This document shows positions 33,353 through 43,177 of a stretch of DNA of 64,000 nt, piece by piece. The stretch is taken from assembly GCA_036494545.1 (NCBI GenBank), contig DASXOB010000002.1, positions 372,001 through 436,000 on the forward strand. Reading direction: 5' to 3'. The translations under genes were made by a program, and so were the position numbers. The number at the start of each line of letters is the position of its first letter. Position 1 is the stretch's first letter. The stretch is from JAICXG01 sp036494545 (lineage in GTDB: Bacteria > Verrucomicrobiota > Verrucomicrobiia > Chthoniobacterales > UBA10450). The notes beneath the pieces are model-generated. The model was not told the origin of the DNA and searched no databases. It saw nothing but the letters and a program-made list of their open reading frames with translations.

Positions 33353-36076
33353 TCAGGCGAAGTTCAAGTTAGGGCCAAGCCACTTTTCGACTTCGCCTAA
33401 CGATACACCTTTGCGCGCGGCGTAATCCTTTGCCTGGTCGCGTTCGATTTTTCCCACCGCAAAGTAGCGCGCTTCGGGATGTGAAAAGTAGAATCCACTC
33501 ACGCTCGCGCCAGGATGCATGGCAAACGACTCGGTCAGCGTGATCCCGGCGTTGCTTTCCACCGAGAGCAAGTCAAAGAGCGTGCGCTTTTCGACATGGT
33601 CTGGACAAGCCGGATAACCGGGCGCCGGCCGAATACCGCGATAGCGTTCGCGGATCATGTCTTCCGTCGTTAGGCCTTCACTCTTCCCGAAGCCCCAGGA
33701 GATCCGCGCCTGGCGGTGGAGATACTCAGCGAACGCTTCCGCAAGGCGATCGGCTAGTGCCTTGGTGAGAATGGAGCTGTAATCGTCGTGCTCGGCCTGG
33801 AATCGTTGCGCCAGCTCATCTGCTCCGATTCCTCCCGTGACCGCAAAACCGCCGAAATAATCGCGCCGGCGTGACTCTTTCGGCGCGACAAAATCCGCCA
33901 GACAATAGTTTGGCTGGCCGGTTGGCTTTTGCATTTGCTGACGCAGGAAATGAAACTTCGCGACGACCTCACTTCGTGACTCGTCACGATAGATCTCGAT
34001 ATCGTCGCCTGACGAGTTTGCCGGCCAGAACGCAAATACACCGCGCGCAGTGAGCTGTTTTTCATTCACGATCCGATGTAATAACTTCTGTGCGTCGTCG
34101 AAGAGCTCTCGTGCCTGTTGTCCGACGATCTTGTCCTCAAAAATCGCTGGATATCTCCCGCGCAATTCCCAGGCGTGAAAGAAGGGCGACCAATCGATGT
34201 ATTCAATCAGGGTTTCGAGTGAAACCTGGAAAGTATCCTTCTCGTTCTCGCCGTCCGCAGCAGTCGTTAGGCGACGTGTTCGGACAAATTCCGGGACAGG
34301 CGGCTCGTAGTCTTCCCAATCGATTTCAAGGCGATTGCGTCGCGCTTCTTCGATCGCGAGCATTTTTTTCTCACGCGTTTTTCCTGCGTGCTCAGTGCGC
34401 AGTCGCTCGTAGTCATTCCGCGTTGTGACATCGAACTGCGTCTTTGACTCTGGGTTGAGTAACGTGCTCACCACCCCGACGGCGCGCGAGGCATCATGCA
34501 CGTGCACCACGCTTTCGCGGTAATGTGGCGCGATTTTGACCGCGGTGTGCGCGCGGCTGGTGGTCGCTCCTCCAATCAAGAGCGGCACACGAAACTCCTG
34601 GCGCGACATCTCCTGCGCCACGTGGACCATCTCATCGAGCGAGGGCGTGATCAGTCCGCTTAAACCAATGATATCTGCCTTTCGCTCGCGCGCGGTCTCG
34701 AGAATTTTCTCGGCTGGCACCATGACTCCCAGGTCGATGACTTCGTAGTTATTACATTGCAGCACCACACCGACGATGTTCTTGCCGATATCGTGCACAT
34801 CACCTTTCACGGTGGCCATCACGATGCGAGCCTGTGGTTTGGCATCGGCCGCTTTCTCAGCCTCCATGAACGGCAGTAAGTAAGCGACCGCCTTCTTCAT
34901 CACCCGCGCGCTTTTCACCACCTGGGGAAGAAACATCCGGCCCGAGCCGAAGAGGTCGCCCACGACACTCATGCCAGCCATGAGGGGGCCTTCAATGACA
35001 TCGAGCGGGCGCGTCGCTCTCTGCCGCGCTTCTTCCGTATCGGCCTCGATGTAATCGACAATGCCTTTGACAAGCGCATGGGAGAGCCGCTCCTCCACCG
35101 GCTCGTTTCGCCAGCTTTCATCCTTCACGGCGACTTTGCCTTTGGACTTCACCGTCTCGGCGAAATCGACCAGGCGCTCCGTCGCGTCGGCCCGGCGATT
35201 GAAGAGCACGTCCTCAACCAGGTCGCGCAGTTTCGGCTCGATCTCCTCATAAACCGCGAGCTGGCCGGCGTTGACGATTGCCATGTCCAGCCCGGCGCGA
35301 ATGGCATGATAGAGAAACGCGGAGTGCATCGCTTCACGGACGGTGTTGTTGCCGCGGAAGGAGAAGGAAATGTTGCTCACTCCACCGCTCACCCGCGCCC
35401 CCGGGAGATTGGCCTTAATCCAGCGCGTCGCTTCGATAAACGCGATGGCGTATTCGTTGTGCTCTTCGATCCCGGTTGCGATCGTGAGAATATTGGGATC
35501 GAAAATGATGTCGTTAGGCGGATAATTCAGGCGCTCGGTCAGCAAGGTGTAGGCGCGCTGGCAAATCTCGGTCTTGCGCGCCACCGTGTCGGCCTGGCCG
35601 CGCTCGTCAAAGGCCATCACGATGACTGCCGCGCCGTAGCGCCTAACGAGCCGCGCCTGACGGAGGAATTCTTCTTCGCCCGCTTTGAGCGAAATGGAAT
35701 TCACCACGCCCTTGCCCTGCACGCAACGCAGCCCCGCCTCGATCACGCTCCACTTCGAGCTGTCGATCATGATGGGAATACGCGAAATATCGGGCTCGCT
35801 TCCGATCAAGCGCAGGAAGCGCGTCATGGTCGATTCCGAGTCGATCATGCCCTCGTCCATGTTGACGTCGAGGATGTTGGCGCCGCCTTCCACCTGCTGA
35901 CGCGCGACCGCAAGTGCCGCTTCGAAGTCGCCGCCCAGGATCAGCTTCGAAAACCTGGGCGAGCCGGTGATATTGGTCCGTTCGCCGACGACGACGAAGC
36001 CAAAGTCGGGTGTGACATTGAGCGCTTCTAACCCGGAAAGATGAAGGGCTGTTTCCGCTAACCTCTTCTCTGTCAT
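33353..36076 (-). CDS. metH: Methionine synthase, pterin-, B12-binding and activation domains (split MetH, part 2)
   Basis: The start at ATG 36076 (MTEKRLAETALHLSGLEALN) gives 907 residues; the frame open upstream lies inside part 1. In order there are a pterin-binding domain (FVVVGERTNITGS, ILDVNMDEGMIDSE), the cap and cobalamin-binding domains with GDVHDIGKN (the DxHxxG base-off histidine) and the AdoMet activation domain (RYRGIRPAPGYPACPDHVEK, SGFYFSHPEARYFAVG). It moves a methyl group from methyltetrahydrofolate through cobalamin to homocysteine, using the zinc domain encoded separately upstream. It starts 2 bases after the part 1 stop, so the two are coupled. Four exact 9-base words lie wholly inside it and a fifth spans the junction. 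Confidence 0.95.
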   Translation of the reverse strand: MTEKRLAETALHLSGLEALNVTPDFGFVVVGERTNITGSPRFSKLILGGDFEAALAVARQQVEGGANILDVNMDEGMIDSESTMTRFLRLIGSEPDISRIPIMIDSSKWSVIEAGLRCVQGKGVVNSISLKAGEEEFLRQARLVRRYGAAVIVMAFDERGQADTVARKTEICQRAYTLLTERLNYPPNDIIFDPNILTIATGIEEHNEYAIAFIEATRWIKANLPGARVSGGVSNISFSFRGNNTVREAMHSAFLYHAIRAGLDMAIVNAGQLAVYEEIEPKLRDLVEDVLFNRRADATERLVDFAETVKSKGKVAVKDESWRNEPVEERLSHALVKGIVDYIEADTEEARQRATRPLDVIEGPLMAGMSVVGDLFGSGRMFLPQVVKSARVMKKAVAYLLPFMEAEKAADAKPQARIVMATVKGDVHDIGKNIVGVVLQCNNYEVIDLGVMVPAEKILETARERKADIIGLSGLITPSLDEMVHVAQEMSRQEFRVPLLIGGATTSRAHTAVKIAPHYRESVVHVHDASRAVGVVSTLLNPESKTQFDVTTRNDYERLRTEHAGKTREKKMLAIEEARRNRLEIDWEDYEPPVPEFVRTRRLTTAADGENEKDTFQVSLETLIEYIDWSPFFHAWELRGRYPAIFEDKIVGQQARELFDDAQKLLHRIVNEKQLTARGVFAFWPANSSGDDIEIYRDESRSEVVAKFHFLRQQMQKPTGQPNYCLADFVAPKESRRRDYFGGFAVTGGIGADELAQRFQAEHDDYSSILTKALADRLAEAFAEYLHRQARISWGFGKSEGLTTEDMIRERYRGIRPAPGYPACPDHVEKRTLFDLLSVESNAGITLTESFAMHPGASVSGFYFSHPEARYFAVGKIERDQAKDYAARKGVSLGEVEKWLGPNLNFA

Positions 36077-36078
36077 CG

Positions 36079-37185
36079 TTAGGCAGCGAGCGCGCTTGCA
36101 AATCCCGGCAGGGCGCGTGGCGGGAATTCGCGCACGGCTTCGGCAATGGCGCGGATGTGCTCCGGCGTTGTGCCGCAGCAGCCGCCCACCAGGTTGAGCC
36201 AGCCGTTCGCCGCCCAATCGCGCATCTGCGGCGCCATCGATTCTGGCGTTTCGGGGAATCCGGTAACCGAGAGTGGGTCCGGCAGGCCGGCGTTTGGATA
36301 GGCGCTCGTGAAACAGGGCGCAAGTCGCGCCATCTCCTCCATGTGCGGGCGCATCTCGGCTGGCCCAAGTGCGCAATTTAATCCGACAATCAGTGGCTCG
36401 GCGTGGAGGATCGAGGTGAGAAAGGCGCCGACCGTCTGACCAGTGAGAGTGCGACCGGAAAGATCGGTGATGGTGCCGGAAATCAGGACCGGCAGTTTTT
36501 TGCCTAACGAATCAAATATTTCGCTCACGGCAAAGATCGCAGCCTTGGCGTTGAGCGTGTCGAAGATCGTCTCGATCAAAAGAACATCGACTCCGCCCTC
36601 CATCAGCCCGCGCACCTGCTGTGCATAGGTGCGGCGAATTTGGTCGAAAGTGACGGCGCGAAAACCGGGATCGTTTACATCCGGGGAAAGCGAAGAGGTG
36701 ACAGGCAGTGGACCTAAAGCGCCGGCGACGAAACGCGGCTGCCCGGTTTCATTGGCCACTCGATCCGACGCCGCCCGCGCGATCTTCGCCGCGACGACGT
36801 TCATTTCCTGCACGAGCGCGCTCAGCTCCTGATCGGTCACGACGCGTTCGAAAAATTCCTCGTCCTTGCGTCCGCTTTTCGGTTCGCCGCCAAAAAGAAA
36901 GTCGTGCTGCCCAATGGTTGTAGCGCTGAAAGTATTTGTTTCAATCACGTCCGCGCCGGCTCTGAGATAGCTGGTGTGGATTTCTTCGATCGCTTCCGGG
37001 CGCGTCAGTTGCAGCAACTCGAGATCGCCTTTCAGGGACCTGGCCGGATGGCTGGCGAAGCGCGCCCCGCGATATTCTTCTTCGGAGAATTTGTAGCGCT
37101 GCACCATCGTTCCCATGGCGCCGTCAAGAATGACGATGCGTTGCCGGAGAAGATCGGCGAGCGGGTGGTCGAATGCGGTTTTCAC
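36079..37185 (-). CDS. metH: Methionine synthase homocysteine-binding domain (split MetH, part 1)
   Basis: The 368-residue protein is the zinc-dependent homocysteine S-methyltransferase module of MetH: MGTMVQRYKFSEEEYRG near the start, ETNTFSATTIGQHDF, the first Cys ligand in VGLNCALGPAEM and the Cys-Cys pair in GGCCGTTPEHI. In most bacteria this is fused to the pterin and B12 modules in one polypeptide of about 1230 residues; here the chain ends after this domain. The TAA stop belongs to a TCGTTAGGC word on the plus strand (36076-36084), and the next ATG overlaps the same word. Part 2 is in a different frame, so this is not a simple nonsense mutation. Confidence 0.94.
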   Translation of the reverse strand: MKTAFDHPLADLLRQRIVILDGAMGTMVQRYKFSEEEYRGARFASHPARSLKGDLELLQLTRPEAIEEIHTSYLRAGADVIETNTFSATTIGQHDFLFGGEPKSGRKDEEFFERVVTDQELSALVQEMNVVAAKIARAASDRVANETGQPRFVAGALGPLPVTSSLSPDVNDPGFRAVTFDQIRRTYAQQVRGLMEGGVDVLLIETIFDTLNAKAAIFAVSEIFDSLGKKLPVLISGTITDLSGRTLTGQTVGAFLTSILHAEPLIVGLNCALGPAEMRPHMEEMARLAPCFTSAYPNAGLPDPLSVTGFPETPESMAPQMRDWAANGWLNLVGGCCGTTPEHIRAIAEAVREFPPRALPGFASALAA

Positions 37186-37235
37186 GATAGCGGCAATTTA
37201 ACGCCAGCCGGGCAGATTCGGCAACTAACAAATTA

Positions 37236-37251
37236 ACGTATCATGATACGT
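37236..37251. promoter_or_regulatory. Perfect 16-bp palindrome, candidate operator
   Basis: ACGTATCATGATACGT is a perfect dyad in the 190-base gap between the divergent split metH and the MFS transporter gene. Its size and location fit a binding site for a dimeric repressor controlling one or both genes. The regulator is not encoded in the window, and no cobalamin or SAM riboswitch was recognised here. Confidence 0.5.
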
Positions 37252-37375
37252 CGATATGTTGTGTAGTTTCGGGATTGCCTCTTATCCCCTCTCAGCTCGA
37301 AGAGCGATTCGAGCGGAAGCGGGAGCGACAGATGCAGAGTGGACGCGCTCCGCGGCCGCCCGTTAATCTAGATGT

Positions 37376-38605
37376 GTGGAAGCCTTCGAAATCTATCGCG
37401 CGCTGGATCGCGTCCAGCGCCGGACATTTCTGGCCTGTTTCCTCGGCTGGACCCTCGACGCGCTCGATTTTTCTCTCCTCACCTTCGTGATCAAGGATGT
37501 GGCGGCCGAGTTTTCGGTTTCGATCGTCCGGATCACCTTTGCCATCACCCTTACCCTCATGATGCGCCCGTTAGGCGCGCTTATTTTTGGTTTGTTAGGC
37601 GATCGCTTTGGGCGGCGCGGACCGCTCATGATCGATATCATTTTTTATTCGCTCATGGAGCTGCTGACCGCCTTTGCCCCAAGTTACACGGTCTTTCTCA
37701 TCTTCCGCGCGCTCTACGGCATCGGCATGGGCGGAGAATGGGGATTGGGCGCATCGCTCGCGATGGAAAGTTTGCCGGCGCGCGCGCGCGGTCTCGCCTC
37801 CGGCATCCTGCAACAGGGTTATGCTTTCGGCTTCCTGCTGGCCGCGCTGGTCTACTGGCTCGTCTTTCCCCATTTCGGCTGGCGGCCGCTTTTCGTTGTC
37901 GGGGCGCTTCCCGCGCTGCTCGTGATTTACATCCGGATGCATGTGCCCGAGTCGCCCGTCTGGCGGGAACAACAGCGCGAAGCGCGGCAGTCGTTAGGCG
38001 TTAGGAAGTTGGTCAGGGAACATTGGCGGCTCATTCTTTATTCGATCCTCCTCATGACGGCCTTTAACTACATGTCGCACGGCACCCAGGATCTCTATCC
38101 GACCTTTCTGCAAAAGCAGCGCGGGTTTTCCGTCGGCCAGACGGCACGAATTGCCATCATTTACAATCTCGGTGCGATATGTGGTGGAACGTTGCTTGGT
38201 TATTTCTCCCAGCGCTGGGGACGACGGCGCATGATCGTCATCGCCGCAGTGCTCGGGCTGGTCCTGATCCCGGCGTGGGTTTTTTCCCCGACGGTACCGT
38301 TCCTGATCGCGGGCGGATTCCTGATGCAATTTATGGTGCAGGGCGCATGGGGCGTTGTGCCAGTGCATTTGAATGAGCTCTCACCGCCGGCCTGGCGCGG
38401 AACCTTTCCCGGAGTCGTCTATCAGCTCGGCAATTTCTTTTCGGCCAACGCGGCCATGGTCCAGGCGAAACTGGCCGAACATTTCGTTAGGCCAAACGGC
38501 CAGCCTGATTACGCCCTGGCGATGGCTTTGGTGACCGCGACGGTTTTTGTCGTTCTCATTATTCTTGCGTCGATCGGTCGTGAAGCGCGCGGAATAGAAT
38601 TCTAA
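37376..38605 (+). CDS. Major facilitator superfamily transporter (sialic acid/monocarboxylate-like)
   Basis: The 409-residue protein has twelve predicted membrane helices. The MFS loop motif is GDRFGRRGPLM, and a conserved GIGMGGEWGLGASLAMES segment resembles NanT/JEN-type acid transporters. A second loop copy (GYFSQRWGRRRM) marks the second half. The start is GTG, as an ATG four bases earlier is out of frame. It is likely a proton-driven carrier of an organic acid or a related solute; the substrate is unknown. It is divergent from metH across a palindrome. The gene is rich in the 9-base word: two exact copies (37991, 38484) and two near copies (37568, 37592). Confidence 0.85.
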   Translation: MEAFEIYRALDRVQRRTFLACFLGWTLDALDFSLLTFVIKDVAAEFSVSIVRITFAITLTLMMRPLGALIFGLLGDRFGRRGPLMIDIIFYSLMELLTAFAPSYTVFLIFRALYGIGMGGEWGLGASLAMESLPARARGLASGILQQGYAFGFLLAALVYWLVFPHFGWRPLFVVGALPALLVIYIRMHVPESPVWREQQREARQSLGVRKLVREHWRLILYSILLMTAFNYMSHGTQDLYPTFLQKQRGFSVGQTARIAIIYNLGAICGGTLLGYFSQRWGRRRMIVIAAVLGLVLIPAWVFSPTVPFLIAGGFLMQFMVQGAWGVVPVHLNELSPPAWRGTFPGVVYQLGNFFSANAAMVQAKLAEHFVRPNGQPDYALAMALVTATVFVVLIILASIGREARGIEF

Positions 38606-38739
38606 CCGGTCGCGCTGCCACGTGACCGCTTCGCATCCGAGCATGTCTCAGATTGCAAGGATGAAGCAGGAAACTGGACCAAGTTATGCAGTGGGCTGGG
38701 GCAGCCGCAAGAGTTCAGCGAATTCCGAGCGACGCAGTC

Positions 38740-39444
38740 CTAGCGGTAACTCGGATTGAACGTCCCCATCCCGCCGGCCGCTTGTGCAATCACTGCCGGC
38801 TCTCGGCGGTAAACGCCGTCGCCGTAGCGATAATCGACAATTGCCTCCGCGATCTTGTCTGCCAGCAGTTCGCGATAGCCTGCGCTCCCGGCGTCGCGCG
38901 CATCGGAGCGATTACTCAAATAGCCGCATTCGACCAGGACCGAGGGATATTCCGCGTTACGCAAAACCCGGAAGCGCGCGACATGGACGCCGCGGTTCAC
39001 CGCTCCCGGAAGGCTGAGCAGATTGCGCTCAATTTTGGCTGCGAGGTCGAAAGCGTAGGGCGAATGATAGTACGTCTCCACTCCCTCGATCCCGCGTCTT
39101 GGCGAATCATTGAAATGAATACTGACAAAGATCGAATTGCGGTGCTGATTTCCAATCGCAACCCGGGTATCGAGCGGGATGAAGACATCGCTCGAGCGGG
39201 TTAGAACGGTCTGCAGTTGCGAGTCACGCAACTTCTTCTCAACCCGTAGGGCGACATCGAGTGTGACCGCTTTTTCCGGCGGCGAATGTTTACGCCAGGC
39301 GCCGCTGTCCTTGCCGCCATGGCCTGCATCGACCACGACCGTGTCGAAAGTATGGCTGGTGTTCGTGGCCACCGTCGCGCACCCTCCGAGCGACAAGGTG
39401 GCAGCAAGAAGAAGACGATGAACGTGACGAACCAGCGGCTGCAT
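38740..39444 (-). CDS. N-acetylmuramoyl-L-alanine amidase (Amidase_3), lipoprotein
   Basis: The start at ATG 39444 gives 234 residues with a signal ending in the lipobox LGGC. The Amidase_3 zinc site is complete: DAGHGG (His), PPEKAV (Glu) and SIHFN (His), with the catalytic Glu in VECGYLSN. It cleaves the amide bond between N-acetylmuramic acid and the stem peptide in the periplasm. It is divergent from a polysaccharide deacetylase, so the two may share a promoter region and a role in envelope remodelling. The longer frame to 39483 would bury the signal and is not favoured. Confidence 0.92.
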   Translation of the reverse strand: MQPLVRHVHRLLLAATLSLGGCATVATNTSHTFDTVVVDAGHGGKDSGAWRKHSPPEKAVTLDVALRVEKKLRDSQLQTVLTRSSDVFIPLDTRVAIGNQHRNSIFVSIHFNDSPRRGIEGVETYYHSPYAFDLAAKIERNLLSLPGAVNRGVHVARFRVLRNAEYPSVLVECGYLSNRSDARDAGSAGYRELLADKIAEAIVDYRYGDGVYRREPAVIAQAAGGMGTFNPSYR

Positions 39445-39569
39445 CTGCTTACATATAGCGGATTGTATGCCGGGCAAATCCAAAGCGCGAAATCGCGCAA
39501 AACTGGGCGAATCTGGTGAAAACCGCTTGTCTTTTTTGTTCCCGCGCTCGATGGCTACCGATCCATTTT

Positions 39570-40847
39570 ATGCGCGACCGTTTTGCGATTTTTCTCCTCT
39601 GTTGCGGCCTGGTTTTCGGCGGCTGTAAAAAGACTGGTTTCACCTCGAAGGCGAATGCGGGCGCGCCGACGCCGGGCCCGAGCGCCGTTGCCAGTGTCGC
39701 GGCCAGCACGCCGACTCCATCGCCGAGCCCGACTGAGCCGCCGATCGATCGGAACGGGGAAGTGATCGTTTTCGGCTATCACCGTTTTGAGAAGAAGGTC
39801 CGAAGGCCTGACACAGAGATTACCCCGGAAGCGTTCGAGGCCCAGATGAAACAATTGCAGGACGCAAAAATTCCGGTCATCGGCATGCAGGATTTTCTCG
39901 CCTGGAAACGGGGAGAGAAAAAGATTCCGTCGCGAGCCGCCATTATCACGATCGACGATGGTTACAAATCGGGTTTTGAAGTTGCCTGGCCAATCCTGAA
40001 GAAGTTCGGTTATCCGCTCACGCTCTTCATTTACACGGAAGGAATAAAAGGCGGTAAATTCGGCGGCGGCGAGGCGATGAGCTGGGAGCAACTGGCCGAG
40101 ATGCGCGATGCCGGCGTCGACATCGAAGCACACAGCGCCACGCACCAGGATCTGCGCAAGCCATACGATAAGGTTCGACGCAAGCGTCTAACTCCCGAGG
40201 AATACGATCAGTGGCTCAATGCCGAGGTCGCCGGCTCGAAGGCAACTCTGGAACAAAAGCTCGGGATTCGGGTTAACTGCTTTGCTGTTCCCTTTGGTTA
40301 TTACAATGACAAGGTGAAGCAGGCGACGAAAGCCGCCGGTTACGAAGCGGTCTTTACCGTTTACGGGCAAAAGCTGACTTACGGTGCGCCGAACGATTCG
40401 CTCGGCCGATACATGATCGAAGCGAACAAGCCAAAGGTCTTTGCCGATGCGATCGGTTTTGGTGGTTCAACCAGCGGCGGCACCGTTGCCGTGCAGGAAA
40501 TTCCCCTAACGAGTATAAATCCTCAACCGGCCGACGGCTCTACCGCGGGTAGCAAGCCATTGATCAAGGCGGCCCTTGGCGCAATTGGCGGGATTGATCC
40601 AAACAAGGTTGTCATGCGTGTCAGTGGCCTTGGCGTTGTCCCGGCGAAGTATGATCCCGCCACGAAAACCATTTCCTATCAGGTTACGCAGCCGTTACGG
40701 GGCTCTTCGTGCTCGGTAATTCTCGAAGCAAAGATGGGTGATAGCAAAGCCGCGGCGCATTGGACGTTCACGGTCAAGGAAACGGTTTTGAAGGCGGAGC
40801 CTGTCGCGACGCCGGCATCTTCGCCAAGCCCGAGTGGGAAAAAGTGA
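39570..40847 (+). CDS. Polysaccharide deacetylase (NodB homology), lipoprotein
   Basis: The start at ATG 39570 gives 425 residues with signal and lipobox FGGC, then a Pro/Ser/Ala linker. NodB motifs are present: VFGYHRF, ITIDDGYKSGF (the TFDDG-type metal Asp pair) and HSATHQDL (the H-x3-H metal ligands). The C-terminal 120 residues (GIDPNKVVMRVSGLGVVPAK) look like an Ig-like domain. It probably deacetylates N-acetylated glycans or peptidoglycan in the envelope. A near copy of the word (40505-40512) lies in the linker. Confidence 0.9.
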   Translation: MRDRFAIFLLCCGLVFGGCKKTGFTSKANAGAPTPGPSAVASVAASTPTPSPSPTEPPIDRNGEVIVFGYHRFEKKVRRPDTEITPEAFEAQMKQLQDAKIPVIGMQDFLAWKRGEKKIPSRAAIITIDDGYKSGFEVAWPILKKFGYPLTLFIYTEGIKGGKFGGGEAMSWEQLAEMRDAGVDIEAHSATHQDLRKPYDKVRRKRLTPEEYDQWLNAEVAGSKATLEQKLGIRVNCFAVPFGYYNDKVKQATKAAGYEAVFTVYGQKLTYGAPNDSLGRYMIEANKPKVFADAIGFGGSTSGGTVAVQEIPLTSINPQPADGSTAGSKPLIKAALGAIGGIDPNKVVMRVSGLGVVPAKYDPATKTISYQVTQPLRGSSCSVILEAKMGDSKAAAHWTFTVKETVLKAEPVATPASSPSPSGKK

Positions 40848-41053
40848 TCGGATCTGCCTAAGGCGAATTCCAAACAGGCTGCCTGAGCCATCCCTTTTTC
40901 TAAGACTATTGCGCGCCCGAAGTCACAACTCTGCTCCGCAGTCTTCGGCGAGACTGGTGGCATGAGTCTCCATTTCAAGGTTCTTCCCGATTTGAATTGG
41001 TGCGCCACTCTTGACACCTGCGCTTTGAGTCGGGTAGAAGCTTGCGGCACGAC

Positions 41054-43015
41054 ATGCAAACTAGAATCCCCCGCCGGTTAGTAGCCTGCCTCTTATTGCA
41101 GGTTACGGTTCAGCTTCTGCACGCTGGAACCTTCACCGTCACCAACGGCAATGATGATGGCCCGGGTTCGTTGCGCGCGGTGATCGCAACGGCACCGCCC
41201 GGCTCGACAATCGTATTCGATGTGACCGGCACAATTTCGCTCTTAAGTGAATTGGTAATCAATAAGGACCTTACGATTATTGGCCCGGGTTCTGGATCGC
41301 TGACGGTCGCGCGCGGTAGCAGCGCGACGGGAGAGTTCAGTCTTATCAGTGTGACAACAGGGACGAACGTTCAAATTACCGCTTTGAGCATCTTTGGCGG
41401 GATGACTGACGAAAAAGGTGGCGGCGGTGTCTCTAACAAAGGCGCCCTCATCCTTGCCGCAGTCACGATTTCTCATAACAGTGCGATCGGCAGCGGCTTC
41501 CCGATTCAAGTCATTGCGGACGGCGGTGGCTGTTTAAATGCAACCGGCGCGACCTTATCGCTCACCAACTGTCTCATCACAAACAATAGCTGCAACGGTG
41601 ATGGGGGTGGAATCCTTAACAACGGCACATTAAACTTGTTCGGCTCGACGGTATCTGAAAATACCGGAATAGACGGCGGCGGAGTTAGTTCCAGGGGCAC
41701 TGCTACGATCACCAACTGTACCATCACTGGCAACGTAGTGACTACCGGCGGCCCGCACAACCTTGATGGAGGCTTTGGAGGCGGTTTGTCGCTCGATGGC
41801 GGGGCTACCTTAGTCGCCGATACTATCTCGGGTAACTCCTGTTTCTTCGAGGGCGGCGGGATCGCCGGTGGCGACGGAGTCACTCTCGAAAGCTGTATCG
41901 TGGCCGGAAATACTTCGCCCAGTAACCCGGACAAAGCCGACCTGACATTCACCATCGTCTCGCAGGGTTATAACCTGGTCGGGATCGCCCCGGCCGGTAC
42001 CGCCTTTCTCAGCAGCGATCAGACTGGCACGGTCGACCAGCCACTCGATCCGATGCTCGGTCCTCTGCAATTGAACGGCGGAGCTTATCCGACGATGGCT
42101 TTGCTGCCCGGCAGTCCTGCAATAGACCAGGGAATAAACATCGGTCTGGAGAACGACGAACGGGGAATGCCTCGCACCGTCGATCAACCCAAAATCGCTA
42201 ACGCGGCCGGCGGCGATGGCACAGATATCGGAGCGTTCGAGCTCGCACTTATTGAGCCGACCTTCGCTAACATATCCACGCGGCTAAGTGTTGGCACAGG
42301 TGACAGTGTCCTCATCGCCGGCTTCATCATTGGCGGTACCGAACCGAAGCAGGTGCTTTTGCGCGGGCTTGGTCCATCACTGCCCCTGACTGGAACTCTG
42401 GCAAATCCTCTCCTCGAGTTAGCAGATTCTTCGGGAACGATCACCCAGACCAATGATGATTGGAAAGATAGCCCGGATAAACAAGCGATCATCAACACAA
42501 CCATTCCGCCGACGGATGATTCTGAATCCGCCATTATCGCTACGCTGGATCCCGGGGATTACACCGCCATTCTCGAAGGCAAGGACGGAGGGACAGGAAT
42601 TGGGTTGGTTGAGGTTTATGACTTGAATCAAGCTTCAGACTCTACCCTGCAGAACGTGTCGACTCGGGGATTCGTGCAGCACGATGACGATGTGATGATC
42701 GGCGGAATTATCATCCTTGGCAGTGAACCGACGGACGTTCTGCTAAGAGCTATCGGCCCGTCTCTTGGGATCGAGAACGCGTTGCTCGATCCGACCCTGG
42801 AACTGCACGATGCCAACGGCGCGCTGATCGCTTCCAACGACAATTGGAAAGATTCCCAGGAAGCAGAAATCGCCGCAACCACGATTCCTCCCACCAACGA
42901 TGCGGAGTCAGCTATCTTCGCAACCCTTACGCCAGGTGATTACACCGCGATTGTGCAAGGTAAGAACGATTCCACCGGGATTGCTTTGGTCGAAGCCTAT
43001 CGGCTTGGTGACTGA
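41054..43015 (+). CDS. Secreted right-handed beta-helix protein with two C-terminal repeats
   Basis: From ATG 41054 the product has 653 residues and an N-terminal signal peptide (LVACLLLQVTVQLLHAG). A TFTVTNGNDDGPGSLRAVI opening and repeated short Asn/Gly turns (LTNCLITNNSCNGDGGGI, ITNCTITGNVV) mark a pectate-lyase-like beta-helix, closed by a DIGAFEL segment common in such proteins. Two tandem domains of about 120 residues follow (VLLRGLGPSLPL and VLLRAIGPSLGI), each with TIPPT(D/N)DAESAI and LEPGDYTAI-like strands. The protein is probably extracellular; it lacks identifiable lyase catalytic residues, so function is unknown. Confidence 0.82.
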   Translation: MQTRIPRRLVACLLLQVTVQLLHAGTFTVTNGNDDGPGSLRAVIATAPPGSTIVFDVTGTISLLSELVINKDLTIIGPGSGSLTVARGSSATGEFSLISVTTGTNVQITALSIFGGMTDEKGGGGVSNKGALILAAVTISHNSAIGSGFPIQVIADGGGCLNATGATLSLTNCLITNNSCNGDGGGILNNGTLNLFGSTVSENTGIDGGGVSSRGTATITNCTITGNVVTTGGPHNLDGGFGGGLSLDGGATLVADTISGNSCFFEGGGIAGGDGVTLESCIVAGNTSPSNPDKADLTFTIVSQGYNLVGIAPAGTAFLSSDQTGTVDQPLDPMLGPLQLNGGAYPTMALLPGSPAIDQGINIGLENDERGMPRTVDQPKIANAAGGDGTDIGAFELALIEPTFANISTRLSVGTGDSVLIAGFIIGGTEPKQVLLRGLGPSLPLTGTLANPLLELADSSGTITQTNDDWKDSPDKQAIINTTIPPTDDSESAIIATLDPGDYTAILEGKDGGTGIGLVEVYDLNQASDSTLQNVSTRGFVQHDDDVMIGGIIILGSEPTDVLLRAIGPSLGIENALLDPTLELHDANGALIASNDNWKDSQEAEIAATTIPPTNDAESAIFATLTPGDYTAIVQGKNDSTGIALVEAYRLGD

Positions 43016-43177
43016 AAGTGAGTTGGCTCCTGTTAAGGGCTGAAGAGGACACAGCGGGTTTCGCGCCGGAGTAGCCCTGGCCGTTCGTTGATCCCGCGAG
43101 CCCTCTTCACCCCGTCGTTTTGTTGACCGCAAAACTCGTCATTCCACTTGCCGATCTTTTGCATATAGAGTGGGCAC

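Noticed and set aside
34090..36031. Long plus-strand frames opposite the split metH, including a 317-codon frame at 35078-36031.
   Set aside because: They overlap metH fully, have no family signature and show the composition expected for the reverse of a coding strand.
37185..37375. Cobalamin or SAM riboswitch upstream of metH.
   Set aside because: The gap is only about 190 bases and I see neither the B12-box nor conserved SAM-riboswitch junctions; only the 16-bp palindrome stands out.
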